In this document: positions 1-9,316 of the stretch, in pieces
Layout of the letters: the number at the start of each line of letters is the position of its first letter
Numbering within the stretch: position 1 is the first letter of the stretch
From: Byssothecium circinans
Lineage: Eukaryota > Ascomycota > Dothideomycetes > Pleosporales > Massarinaceae
DNA length: 18,120 nt
Assembly (NCBI GenBank): GCA_010015675.1
Contig: ML976982.1
Coordinates: forward strand, 978,656 to 996,775
Direction: 5' to 3'
Made by a program: the position numbers and the translations under genes
The notes under the pieces: generated by a model
Told to the model about the DNA's origin: nothing
The model's input: only the letters and a program-made list of their open reading frames with translations
Databases searched by the model: none

Positions 1-222
1 TCAGGAACGGTTCAGAACCGTAAAAGGGCGAGGGTGGAGGGTAAGGGCGAGGTGCGACAACCGCGACAACTAGGTGTTCGGCGCTGTGGCAACTGCGGTA
101 AGACTGGGCATAACGCGAGAACTTGTCAAGCTAATGAAGAGGGTTCTTCTGAGTCGAAGGCTAGTACTTAGTATATATTTTCAGATAGCGATGCGGACGA
201 TAATGATGATGCAGTTGAGTAA
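1..222 (+). pseudogene. C-terminal remnant of a pogo/Fot1-like transposase (element A)
   Basis: Frame 1 is open from the window edge and encodes the tail of a fungal DDE-type transposase. A CCHC zinc knuckle lies at bases 85-126 (CGNCGKTGHNARTC, spacing C-x2-C-x4-H-x4-C), followed by an acidic tail. The knuckle followed by an acid-rich end is typical of fungal pogo/Tc5-like transposases. A TAG at 169-171 interrupts the frame, but the sequence after it (YIFSDSDADDNDDAVE, stop at 220-222) still reads as the acidic tail. The TAG is therefore probably a nonsense mutation of CAG, as RIP would produce. The catalytic part lies upstream of the window. No in-frame Met was required because the gene is cut by the window edge. 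Confidence 0.75.
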
Positions 223-244
223 GTTGGTGTTGCCAAGGAATCGT

Positions 245-278
245 GAGCGGTTCGATGGTGTGGGCGGTTCGATGGTGG
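245..278. repeat. Right terminal repeat of element A: two 17-bp tandem units
   Basis: Two adjacent 17-bp units, 245-261 and 262-278, share the core GCGGTTCGATGGTG and differ at only two positions. They lie about 20 bp after the end of the transposase remnant on the same strand, where the 3' terminal repeat of a pogo-like element should be. A TA dinucleotide follows at 281-282, the expected target duplication. The left copy of this repeat would be upstream of the window, so the pairing cannot be tested here. Confidence 0.55.
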
Positions 279-282
279 AATA

Positions 283-770
283 CGTTAGCGCTAACGCGTG
301 TCCTTAATGAGCTTGAACCAGGCCTAAATCGCGATAGGATCTTTAGCTTTCACGCGCTATACGTTGCGCTTCTTATTCTACTTTGTTTAAAGCTCTAACT
401 GAGCCTAGATAAAGCGCGTTACCCAGAGCTTGCCTAGAGGAGGAGGAGGAGGAGATTTGCCGCGCGCTGCGACTAAAACGTTGGCCATTCGTCGTACGTT
501 AATAATCTGGGGCAGAAATCCTTGTTAATTGAGGTCTAGTATCCATTGGACTAGAGACTGCTCTTTAGTAGGTGATAGCTTTTAATTTGGTGGTCTAGTC
601 TCATACTTTAGCTGTACACCTTGAAGGCGCCTTTGTAAGGTTGATCTTGGTATATTATAGGCTGCTGCTAGCTTGCGCACAGATAATAGAGGGTTTGACT
701 GAAAAGAGGCAACTGCAAGGCCTAATCGGCCTTCTTTTGAGAGCCTTTGAGGCGGTGGTTGTGGCGGCAT
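283..770 (-). pseudogene. N-terminal part of a pogo/Fot1-like transposase, multiply stopped (element B)
   Basis: Starting at ATG 770-768, the minus strand encodes a proline-rich leader, then a helix-turn-helix of the Psq type (SVRKLAAAYNIPRSTLQRRL). After a stop at 584-582 it continues in the same frame with a CENPB-type DNA-binding segment (KLSPTKEQSLVQWILDLN, then VRRMANVLVAARG and a PPPPP run from the GGA repeat near 437-454, then GKLWVTRFI). Further in-frame stops occur at 527-525 and later. The single frame with several TAA/TAG codons indicates base substitutions rather than indels, as expected from RIP. The DDE catalytic half is missing because element A interrupts it. Sequence homology is read by eye from the conserved motifs. 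Confidence 0.75.
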
Positions 771-810
771 GGTGGATAGTGAGGTGGTTGAGGACGCGTC
801 TTTTGGTGGG

Positions 811-844
811 GTGGCCCACTTGCTGATGTGGCCCACTTGCTGAT
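811..844. repeat. Terminal repeat of element B: perfect 17-bp tandem duplication
   Basis: The 17-mer GTGGCCCACTTGCTGAT occurs twice head-to-tail at 811-827 and 828-844 with no mismatch. It sits about 40 bp upstream of the transposase start codon, the usual place for a pogo-type terminal repeat, and probably provides paired transposase binding sites. Confidence 0.6.
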
Positions 845-948
845 AAAACACGTTATTTAGACTGTGGATTGACTTGCCTGCGCTCAGAAAAGGGCTTAGA
901 AGAGGGCTCAAAGGGTTCATTTAGGAGGGGCGAATGATGCTTTCAGGC

Positions 949-1657
949 TCAAGTATCAAGGTTCATTTCCCTTTCTTCAAAGGTTTCTTCATATCCACCA
1001 GTTGGTTCCCTGATCATCTCTATAATCTGCTAAGGTAAACTCGATCGTATCCATACTCTTGAACCCATGATGGAAAATAGAGTTTCCGGTCCGGGGTAGA
1101 GGCTTGAAGATAACACGGGAGGCGCAACTACTCCGATTTCGAAATGCCCCATTAGACTAGAAGGCTCCCAGCACCTCGACGTCTATGATCCTTCGATGTA
1201 ACTAGAAGAGAGGTGACCGTGTATCTCATGTAGCTTTAGCGGAAACCCATCCTAAGGCACCAGAAGGAAAACTTACGCATATGGGGTCGTTTTCCCATTT
1301 CACCGTTTCTGCTACAGAAGTACCTATGGGCGGCTTCCCTCAATCGTCCGAACCCGCCAACTCGCTTCGAAGCTTCATCCAAGCGGAGCTTTAGCTTATC
1401 CATATCGGGACGGTTGCTCATATAAGTCTCCTACTTTGCGTAAGCCGTAATCTTGTCGCCTAGCCCGGATTTGAGATGATGAATGTGAGGCTTTCGTCAA
1501 GATATTTGTGTACTGCAGCCTTGGCTTCATCGATGTATCCTTCATATGGTCGGGGTCTGCCGATAACGAGAGAGCCTAGGCTGGCGACCCGAGCGAGGCA
1601 TGCTGACACGTCTGAGTGCTCCACGGGACGTATTGCAAGTTCCGATTTTGCGTCCAT
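949..1657 (-). pseudogene. GNAT-family N-acetyltransferase pseudogene
   Basis: From ATG 1657-1655 the minus strand encodes a GNAT-like N-terminus (ELAIRPVEHSDVSACLARV). The frame breaks near 1465-1480 and resumes with GDKITAYAK, a TAG at 1433-1431 replacing the Trp expected in an AYAKW motif, then a segment ending MGKRPHM. A GTAAGT donor at 1276 and an acceptor ending at 1202 delimit a 75-bp intron. The next exon encodes TSKDHRRRGAGSLLV, the acetyl-CoA-binding motif A (R/Q-x-x-G-x-G/A), followed by TAA at 1154-1152 and TAG at 1130-1128, both explained by Gln to stop. A further frame change precedes a C-terminal EMIREP-type tail. The damage pattern (CAA/CAG to TAA/TAG, TGG to TAG) fits RIP spreading from the neighbouring transposons. 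Substrate unknown; the gene is almost certainly dead. Confidence 0.75.
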
Positions 1658-2061
1658 CTAGTATCCAAGGATAGTTGTAGCTAGCCTGATACCCTTGGAC
1701 GTGTGCGGCTGACCGCTGTAACACACAAAGTCATCGGCAGGAGTCCACTGTGCCCAACCTCCTCAAAGAGCAGCGACACGAACACGCCATACAACCATGA
1801 ATTGAACTTTTCGAACGAGTGCGAAACTCAACGGCCTTAGCCATCCACTTTTTCTTTCAGTTAGTCTGTGCGCTTCTGACGTGGCCGAGTTCAACCTCGA
1901 GTAAATGGCACCCAGCTCAACATAAGTGGCCTCCGAAGAGGTTAGACCCACCACGTTGACTGAACGACTGCCTATTATTCATATTCGCGGTTACTCGATG
2001 TGTAGATATTAACACAGCCTCTTATGATTCCCCATATATACAAAACTCCACTCCTACCCAC
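1658..2061. other. Intergenic region, no gene recognised
   Basis: This 404-bp stretch lies between the start of the GNAT pseudogene and the 3' end of the sulfurase-like gene, both on the minus strand. A minus-strand reading frame at 1763-1954 has no recognisable motif. The region would contain the old GNAT promoter and the 3' untranslated region of the sulfurase-like gene. Confidence 0.4.
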
Positions 2062-3673
2062 TTACATCCGTATCTCAGAAGTCCAAGAACATTTCCCGCA
2101 CCTTCTAAGATTTAAAGCCTCCCCAAACTTCCATCTCGTACCGAGCCTTGAATCGAGCCTCTTTGCAGCTAATCCCGCACCAAACTCATTCTCGATGAAT
2201 TGCACAAAGACCTTTACATCTTCAAGGGTACTGCAAGCGCCCAAACTGATTCTTACCATCCCGGACGGTCCATCCACCAAACCTGTATCTTGGCCACAAC
2301 GATATCCACTTGTGTAAGCTTTCTGTAAATCCGAGGCAGTGAGACCCAACTCATGAGCCATGCCAGCGGGATTGCAAAGACCACCCGATCTTACATGTAT
2401 CTTATTTTCCATCGCTTTCTCACCAACCGCCGAGCTTCCAACCCATCGACCATGGATGTCTTTGATGTTGAACGCTACAATTGCGCCTTGGGTGGTGGGG
2501 TTATTGTACGAAGATGATGCATCCTTGTATATGTGGCAGACCGGTAGGCCGTTTGCGTGCCGTAAAGTGCTGAGGCTATCATACATATGCTTGGCCAACC
2601 ACAAGGTATGTGTTGAAACTGGCCCAAGTCCTCCATACATTTCTTCGTGCACGTCTATAGCACACTTCAACGCGAGTATGCTATGCATGGGTAAAGTACC
2701 GTCTTCAAGCCTAGCACTCAAACTTTGCTTCTTTGCTACCCAAGATAACTTTCCTTCACCACAGGTAATCATGTCTGTCGTTCCGCCCCCAAAGTACTGT
2801 TTCTTGTCGAAGATATGCGCGGCATCTTTGCGTACGATCAGGGCTCCGAGATCGGGGAAGCCATATGTTTTGTAGAAAGACATGACGAGAAAGTCAGGTG
2901 CCGATGTATGATCGCTGAGATTAATTGGTGTCGTGGAAGCGAGAGCGGCAATATCCAGGAGGGTGTGTACGTTTTCGTGGGCGCGCGAGTTTCGGAGTTG
3001 GGATGCCCATTTCAGTGGAAGACGTCGGCCGTTCATGTTCGATTGTGCCGGGTACGCGAAAAGTATAGGTCTTCTCACGGTATTATCGTCCCAACCAGTG
3101 TGGCCTTTGTTGAGCCATGCTTCTGTCTCTGCATCCGAGCCAAGACAGTGGCTATTCCGAGCGAGTTCCCGTACTCCTACCAAACTTGTATGAGCATCTC
3201 GATGGTAGTTGTACTCAAAACCTTGCTCATGGCAACTAAAAGCTTCTGCGACAAGCTTGATTCCGGCTGTCGCATTCGCAACGAAAATTACCGCGAAGCG
3301 AGCCGGACTTGCGTTGAAGAGGTGCAGTATTCGCTTCCTCGTCGACTCGACGATAATTTGTGAGGGGCTTGGCGTAGAAGGGGACGCGGAATGTGGATTC
3401 GCGATCAGATGTGTCTGTAGCTCCCTGGAGAAAGTCTCGATAAGTGTTTTGGAAGGTAGTGCGGTTCCGGCGTGATCGATATAAGTGATGCCTTTGCAAT
3501 ATCGTTAGTCTTCAGATTCTCATCACTAGATAGCGGCGTGTACCTTTCAACATCGGATACTCTTGATTCCTCATTCGCTGAATAATTCTGTTGTAGTGTA
3601 TGCGCTGCTTGTGTTCATCGACACTCCGAGCTTTGACGGTGAAGACTGTGTGTAGCTTCCTCTTTCCTGACAT
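2062..3673 (-). CDS. Molybdenum-cofactor-sulfurase-like PLP enzyme (class V aminotransferase fold)
   Basis: Two exons (3673-3544 and 3491-2062) join over a 52-bp intron with CTAAC before the acceptor, giving 519 residues. The start ATG 3673-3671 is the first in frame after an upstream stop. Family hallmarks read in order: EYPMLKGITYIDHAGTALPS near residues 38-57, NPHSASPST, VIFVANATAGIKLVAEAF, the HTSLVGVRE segment, then SFYKTYGFPDLGALIV with the probable PLP lysine at K251, YFGGGTTDM, LEDGTLP, and near the end GPSGMVRISLGACSTLEDV. This matches the N-terminal L-cysteine desulfurase-like domain of Moco sulfurase, which supplies the terminal sulfur to xanthine dehydrogenase and aldehyde oxidase. 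Full sulfurases are about 800 residues with C-terminal MOSC domains; these are absent here. A GTAAGT donor overlaps the stop codon (starting at 2065), so an extra 3' exon cannot be excluded. Could instead be a related stand-alone class V enzyme with another substrate. Confidence 0.82.
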
Positions 3674-4948
3674 GATGGAAGCTATCGCGACGAATTATTC
3701 TCTCATAAACTTGAGCCGACTGAGTCAAGGTATTTAGAACCTGGGTGGAAGCATCATCCTCCATTTCTAAATCACTGGCACCTTTCCTCCGGTCGTCAGC
3801 TTGGGAGAGATGATGGTGTCTTGATATCCTGCTCTATTGGTGGACACTGTGTGAATGGTAATATCTCTTACTGATGAACACATGCCTTGGTCACGCCACT
3901 AGTGCTTTTAATACTCAGCAAGGCGGTGGCTTACATACGGCGAACGTTAGTAGGTTTTATACTTAGGTCGTGGAAGAGGTCTCATGTTGCTTCGTAATGA
4001 ATTGAATCTACTGAGTATTAGTGTAAGCAAAATGTAAAGCTCTTGGATTATAGGAGTGATTTCTGTATCTTCCTGGATGGTTATGGTTATCGTAGACTTC
4101 AGAGTTTGATGATTTATGGTTAGCCTCTATTGCGGCCCGCTTACCAGATTACGCCCCTAGATGATGCTACGAGCAAAAGGCTGTCAGACCATTGTTGGGC
4201 TAGTGGCTGCCAAGTCTGAAATATGATTCATCGGGCTGGGCATATGACATTATCGCTCATGGACATGTATCGACATCAAGCGTGGAAGTAATCTTAAAGC
4301 TGAATGGAGATGACGCAAAGTAATCCCAAGCCTTGTCCAAGTTTATTGCAGACCTCAGCCTGCTCCAATGAATGGTTGTCAGTTGGTTTAAGGGATGTGA
4401 ATAAAGTGATTTCGATAGAAAAGCGGAATAGAAAACTTACGCAACATACCGCGGAGTTGTAGAAGACTTTCGAGGCAAAAGTAGTGTTCTGCCACATCGG
4501 TGAGACTTGATACTATTTGTAGCATGGATAGTTTCTATTACTCAGAGGTCTTAATAGTTTCTGCACGTTTGGTTTTGTTGAAAGCGCCACGCTTACGGGG
4601 CGTCTTTCTGTACGTGAGATCTCATAGCCTTCGCCATGTCACAAGACGGTAATCAGCACAGCTGTCATATGTCAGGCGCAGGTGCTCTTCTAAAATTTCT
4701 TTGAACAGAATGAGCTGCGGCCTTTCTATCTCACTCATCGTTGGCATGCTTATTAGTTTCATATTTAGGTTTCTTTATTAAATTTATTTATAACACCTAT
4801 CGTAGGCCATATGGTATCCTGTCAAAACAATCTCTGCAGAACAGATGGAAGACCGCCTCCAGTGAATATAGCTTCGCCACTACTTTTGTTCGTCCTGTGA
4901 CGTAACATATAGAAACCAAGGAAACAAATACAAATCTCTGCAATTTGT
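3674..4948. other. AT-rich intergenic region, no gene recognised
   Basis: About 1.3 kb upstream of the sulfurase-like gene and left of the solo LTR. The only reading frame of note, 4294-4497 on minus (67 residues), has no family motif and I regard it as chance. The first few hundred bases presumably hold the promoter of the sulfurase-like gene. No RNA gene or repeat was seen. Confidence 0.4.
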
Positions 4949-4953
4949 TGATC

Positions 4954-5110
4954 TGTTGGACTAAACAGTACTTGACTGTTTAGGACGGTTCAGTACCTTT
5001 CTGGCCTAGCGTTAGCTCCTACCTATATAGTTGCCTCTCCTAAGCTACACTACTCTATATACAATTTATCACTTTCTCATCACATGCTCTTAGGTCTCTA
5101 CTATCTAACA
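4954..5110. mobile_element. Solo LTR of a retrotransposon (157 bp)
   Basis: The block begins TGTTGGA and ends TCTAACA, the TG..CA termini with matching TGTT/AACA ends that are usual for Copia-type LTRs. It is flanked by an identical 5-bp sequence TGATC at 4949-4953 and 5111-5115, the expected target-site duplication of an LTR element. No gag/pol coding sequence or second LTR is present, so recombination between the two LTRs probably removed the interior. A TATA-like CCTATATAG near 5020 and a 9-bp-arm hairpin at 4961-4983 lie inside. Orientation cannot be fixed, and a short TRIM-like element is an alternative. Confidence 0.7.
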
Positions 5111-5115
5111 TGATC

Positions 5116-5839
5116 TCTCTATATCTCACTTCTTCGTCTTTTGCAACCAAAGCTCGCTGAATATTTATACAACCTCCAACACTACTTTTAAAACCTCTGA
5201 TTCTATTAAGTGACTAATATTGCTAACTATAAGGTACTTATTCGCACAGCCCATCTTTTATCCTAATTAAACTTGCCCGCGACACTAAATTTGGAAGGAA
5301 GGCTGCCGTTTCTATCTGCAATATCGCAAAAGCACTCATGCAGTTCGGACAAGATTGAAGTACACGATGTGGCGCTAATACTCGTCAACTATGTAAATAA
5401 CTGCGACGAGGGTGATCGTAATCAGGACGTGCCGCTAAAACACCGGTATATTGGCAATGAAGAGGTATTTGACGAGCTCTACTGGTGTACCGATCATAAA
5501 GAACCTCTGCGCTATGAATATAGTGGGTTCCTTGCCTTGCGGTACTGAGAATGAAATAGATATTTTCGAGTGTATTGACTTCCAAGCACACCCTTGTTTA
5601 AATATGCTCGCTCCATTGTTACTAAATGCTTATGATTAACAGTTCCCGTAGAACGACAGGCGATGTGTCTACATTGGGTTTAGCCCTGTAATATCTCCAA
5701 AAGCTAGAGAAGCATGCCCAATTTCCCCTCAGCGGCAACAGATACACTAGGGATCTCACTCCCATGTAAAGGCGTGCGGGCTGCAATTCATGATCTGCCC
5801 AACCGGAACTACGATCTTGGAGATGCCAGCATAGTTCGT
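5116..5839. other. Intergenic region, no gene recognised
   Basis: About 720 bp between the solo LTR and the coding-like minus-strand block. Small frames (plus 5273-5548 without a usual ATG, minus 5622-5861) show no recognisable domains. Nothing else was supported. Confidence 0.35.
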
Positions 5840-6354
5840 TCAAACATCGCCGGAGAAGCACGATGACACACCGTTCGATTCTGGGAAGGACTCTTCGATA
5901 GCAAAGGCAACATGGTAAGGGTTGTCGATGGGAGAGGAGTTGAAGCAGGTGGTATCTGAGAGGGAGAGGCTATGATCGTTGAACCAGGAAATACGATCTT
6001 CGCGTTTGCGGATTGAGGTAGGATACCGGGCTTGGATGGTTTCAGAATTGTACTGAGTTCTAGTCGGAGTACACGTAGCTCATGTATGGGAAACAGAAGC
6101 TCCTTCTGCCGATATTGAGTTATAAGAACCCAGGCATATCTCACATTGACGAAAGAAATCAACATGTCGAGAGCGGAGCAGACGATGGCGGAGAAAGCAA
6201 ATTTCATTGCTTCGGCTTCGGGCTGGGTAAGAGTCTTCTCGTCAAACTAGTAGAAGAAGGAAGATGGGAATGGGGTTTCGAAATTGTACTCAATAGGAGT
6301 GATTGGACTAGTTTGGTAAAACTGATGCTTTTCAAGTCGCAGTGCCATGAGTAG
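5840..6354 (-). pseudogene. Unrecognised coding-like sequence, probably broken
   Basis: Reading the minus strand from ATG 6354-6352 gives SPITPIEYNFETPFPSSFFY, a TAG, then FDEKTLTQPEAEAMKFAF in the same frame, followed by a hydrophobic stretch (FAFSAIVCSALDMLISFV). Further on, a different frame has protein-like composition (SIRKREDRISWFNDHSLSL, then NPYHVAFAIEESFPES) and stops at 5842-5840. A possible short intron with donor GTGAGA and acceptor CGGCAG lies near 6110-6150 but does not restore one clean frame. This may be a decayed gene or one with introns I could not place. I do not recognise the family, and chance open frames remain possible. Confidence 0.3.
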
Positions 6355-7041
6355 GTCCATACCCATAGACCGCCAAATCAGGCTAGCAAGCGTACACTGT
6401 GACCAATGCCGGCGCCGATGGTAAAATGAAGCTATTTGTACACAGTCACACCTGACCTGCTTCCATTCGAATTTCCACCAGTAGTCTAAAAACCATCACC
6501 TCCGGAGTTCCTAGGGTCCGAATAGTCGACATCACCATTTTGTAGAGCGCGGAGAGTAGAGGCAATTGTCTTTCATCTCCCAATGAGTTGAGTGTTGCCA
6601 GTAAAGGACATCTGCACGGTCTGTGTGCAGTTTCGGGGATCCACCCGAATGTTTCAAGCCTTGCACATGGAAGCTACCCTTAGCTGCGAACAACAAGGTA
6701 GCCAGTGGCCCTTGGTCTTCAGGCGAAATGACGTAGACGATTCGGAATGGCACATGGATGGTGGTCGCGAGTTAGCGCGTATCGGAAATTGGAGACTTGC
6801 ATGAACCGCGGCCGGGGGCGGAGCACCGGAGTTGGTTACCAACGGGGGATTAAAGAACAACACCGAATTCTAGAACCGAATGACCGTTGCTGCTTTTCAA
6901 CCGAGAGAAGAAATCCACATGTGTCGAGTGATCGTTCATCCATCGAAGCGTGTGCGGAAAGACGAAGCTGTATGTTCCCTCTCCCCATAAAGCTCCGAAA
7001 GCATTGGCAAAGTGCCGAATCGCGGAAATCAATGTCGATTT
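6355..7041. other. Intergenic region, no gene recognised
   Basis: This stretch is downstream (3') of the rhodopsin-domain gene, which ends at 7042 on the minus strand. Several overlapping frames on both strands here have no domain signature; the long plus-strand frame 6747-7280 runs antisense over the last exon of the rhodopsin-domain gene and is a shadow. It probably contains that gene's 3' untranslated region. Confidence 0.4.
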
Positions 7042-8276
7042 TCAGCGAGGCACCTGCAGGTGACCGTACTCCTTCGCAGCATATCCACCTTCTCTCGGTC
7101 TATGCAAACCAGGACTCGGAGTTCTCGAGGGAGGGGCGGAGAACTGCGAGAGTGGCACCGTCATCTCGTCATTTTCCTTGTGAGAGTTGGACGAAAATGC
7201 TGTCAATGGTATCGAGCGTACAGATAGTGGTGGACCGATCCGCTTCCCTTTCACTCGTATCGCCTGTAATTTGGGGGTAGCGTTGGTTCCAGACCTCGAT
7301 TGGTCTTCTTGGGTAAACAGGCTACGCAGAGAGGCGACGCACGCAACGATAATCGCTGTGTATATATTAGCGGAATTGATCCCGTGTGGACGATTTATGT
7401 AAAGCTGGCATACCGATGCTTGCCTCAAGATGCGTTAAGAAGAGGAGCATGGCGACTCGCAAGTCCGCATCAGATTGCATCCCCAGCGTGGCGATTACAC
7501 AGCGGACGATAGCCACAATGACAGTGATCACCTCAACCGAGAACAGCGAGTACAAGAGCAACTTCTTCTTCATCGGAATCTTTCTGACGTTCGAGAGTAG
7601 CACGAAAGGTATCGCGATGACTGCAAAGAGTTAGGCGGAAACCTTTGGGAATCATAAGATGCTAACCACTTACTGAGACAGTCGGTCATAACGACGAGAC
7701 CGGTCGCAATCCCAAGCGCCACTGGCCTCATGACCTTCACATCGTGGTCCCTCTCGCATCGTGCGATACCATGCTTAGCCCAACACCCATAGGGGTTGAT
7801 CGTCCAAATGGAGCAGTATGCCAGAATTGTGATGCAAAGAACGGCGGTGAAATATCTCTTCAACTTTGGCAGTGCGCAGGCGCCAATTCGTCGGAAGAAG
7901 ATCAAGAAGGACAGTTTGATACACCACAGTGCCGTGTAGGAGAGGGACTGGGTGACCGGTCGACTGAGGAATAGGTTTCCTTGCCCACTGTCGAGTGTAG
8001 CTGGGTTAGAATACGATACGGTGGCTTGGGCTGCGAGAGGAACGAGCAAGATCCAGGCGAGGATGACAAAGAAGTCGTCCCAATAGAGGCGTTTGAACCT
8101 TTGGTATCGCGCGTAGAGCCTGAGGCACAGAGCAATCGACGCAGCGGAAGTCATCAGCCATATAATAGCCTGCCAGCTTGTTAGCTTCAGTCGCTCATGG
8201 TCGGGGTTTGAGACGGTGTACTGACCAAAAGCCCTTTGTTATACTCCGGCCCATCGCGACGCATTACATTAGGCAT
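7042..8276 (-). CDS. Fungal rhodopsin-domain (SAT4/PTH11-like) seven-helix membrane protein
   Basis: Four exons (8276-8226, 8169-7674, 7620-7414, 7355-7042) give 355 residues. The introns are 56, 53 and 58 bp, with CTAAC, CTAAC and GCTAAT branch-like sequences. Seven hydrophobic segments are visible: roughly 18-36, 50-70, 93-109, 123-140, 166-192, then LLLYSLFSVEVITVIVAIV and a last one spanning the exon 3/4 junction (IAIIVACVASLRSLF). The first helix ends RLYARY and is followed by WDDFF (residues 47-51), the diagnostic start of helix 2 in the fungal rhodopsin domain; paired Cys occur in NPYGCWAKHGIARC. The C-terminal tail is a soluble, Ser/Pro-rich cytoplasmic-type tail ending at the stop 7044-7042. 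Members are plasma-membrane or vacuolar proteins, some of them candidate GPCR-like receptors in plant-associated fungi. The ligand is unknown. All splice joins keep frame, so the gene appears intact. Confidence 0.85.
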
Positions 8277-9316
8277 GATGCATGAAGATATAGCAAAAAG
8301 ATAGGAAGAGCGAAGGTGTCGAAGCTACGAGGAAGAAATGGCGAGCGACACTCATCTTGAAGGTCGCTGGATTCTGTGCTGGCACGGACGCCATGGTGCA
8401 GCAGCGGATATCCCGAGGTGGCTGACTGCATGAGGGGTTCAGACCAGGGGGTGTGTCGCAATATATATATACATCTACAGTTCTGTGGCTGCTATTCATG
8501 TCCCAGTTGCTGTGGACTGTCGTTCGAGTAGATGACTGTTGTGGGACTCTGAGATCCGCCGAAATGGCGTGGAGCATCTATCATCTCTCAACGCTTGCAA
8601 GCTCAACTTGGACGGCGTGCCTTCAAAAAGCACTATGGACTTTGGTGAAAAATCAGATGGCCGCCGATAAAAAGATCGTGTAGCATGTGTGAAGAATGGT
8701 GCAACACGGACTCCGACGGAGCGAGATTAGGCGGACACTACACCAGATCGGGACTAGAATTCACCCCAGCTTCTTACACGAGGTCGCAGCCCCATCTCCA
8801 CGTTTCTTGGTCGAACATCTCCGAGGCCTCAGCTTCCGTCCAAGCAGTGGTTCATCCGCGCTACGATCATGATCAGATTGGACAACGGCTGACCACTACC
8901 GCAGCTGAGAGTTCTTGATGTGTTCGCCGGCTAAAACGCACTGTTCAACGTAGCACGGTCCAGATTTCTGGAGGCCTTACATGTCTAGGTGTTCGCCTCT
9001 TCCCGCTCTTTTGATGTCCACATTTGGAAGTCGATACGCATGCGCCATTTCTACGGGTCCGAGTACATGCGTAATCCCTTTATTTTATACTCCAAAGTTC
9101 TCCGGTTCTCGATCGTCTTGGTCCCTTGCTTCCACAACGTGCACCTTCCTTCTAAGTTTTGCCACTGATGAACGCGTTATGCCTACTGCATCGGGACCTG
9201 AGGGCCACACCTTTTGACTGGACTAAGGGGAAGAGGCAAGTGGTCAACTAGGTATGTATTGTGCTTTTACTATATACGATTCCTTCCTGTGTTGAGTTGA
9301 GTGGCGATTCCGCCGA
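8277..9316. other. Intergenic region, no gene recognised
   Basis: About 1 kb between the start of the rhodopsin-domain gene and the 3' end of the GH16 gene. Short plus-strand frames (8453-8683, 8685-8918, 8981-9217) have no recognisable motif and biased composition. The left part must carry the rhodopsin-domain promoter and the right end the GH16 3' untranslated region. Confidence 0.4.

Larger units (their letters stand above)
283..845 (-). mobile_element. 5' half of a second pogo-like element (element B), interrupted by element A
   Basis: This minus-strand block runs from a tandem terminal repeat at 811-844 through the first part of a transposase gene and stops abruptly at TA 281-282, exactly where the terminal repeat of element A ends. 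The simplest reading is that A jumped into the TA of B, leaving the 3' half of B beyond the left window edge. A TA at 844-845 could be the outer target site of B. Confidence 0.6.

Noticed and set aside
437..454. GGA trinucleotide repeat as an independent microsatellite feature
   Set aside because: It is the reverse complement of the proline run within the conserved transposase sequence, so it belongs to the coding remnant.
2360..3363. Long plus-strand open frames of 171 and 182 codons
   Set aside because: They run antisense through the conserved sulfurase-like gene and lack any family motif; they are shadows of its codon bias.
4294..4497. Minus-strand 67-codon frame as a small membrane protein
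   Set aside because: There is no recognisable motif, and a single hydrophobic patch in AT-rich DNA is expected by chance.
6747..7280. Plus-strand open frame of 177 codons
   Set aside because: It overlaps the last exon of the rhodopsin-domain gene antisense, and its composition shows no domain; the spliced minus-strand gene explains the sequence better.
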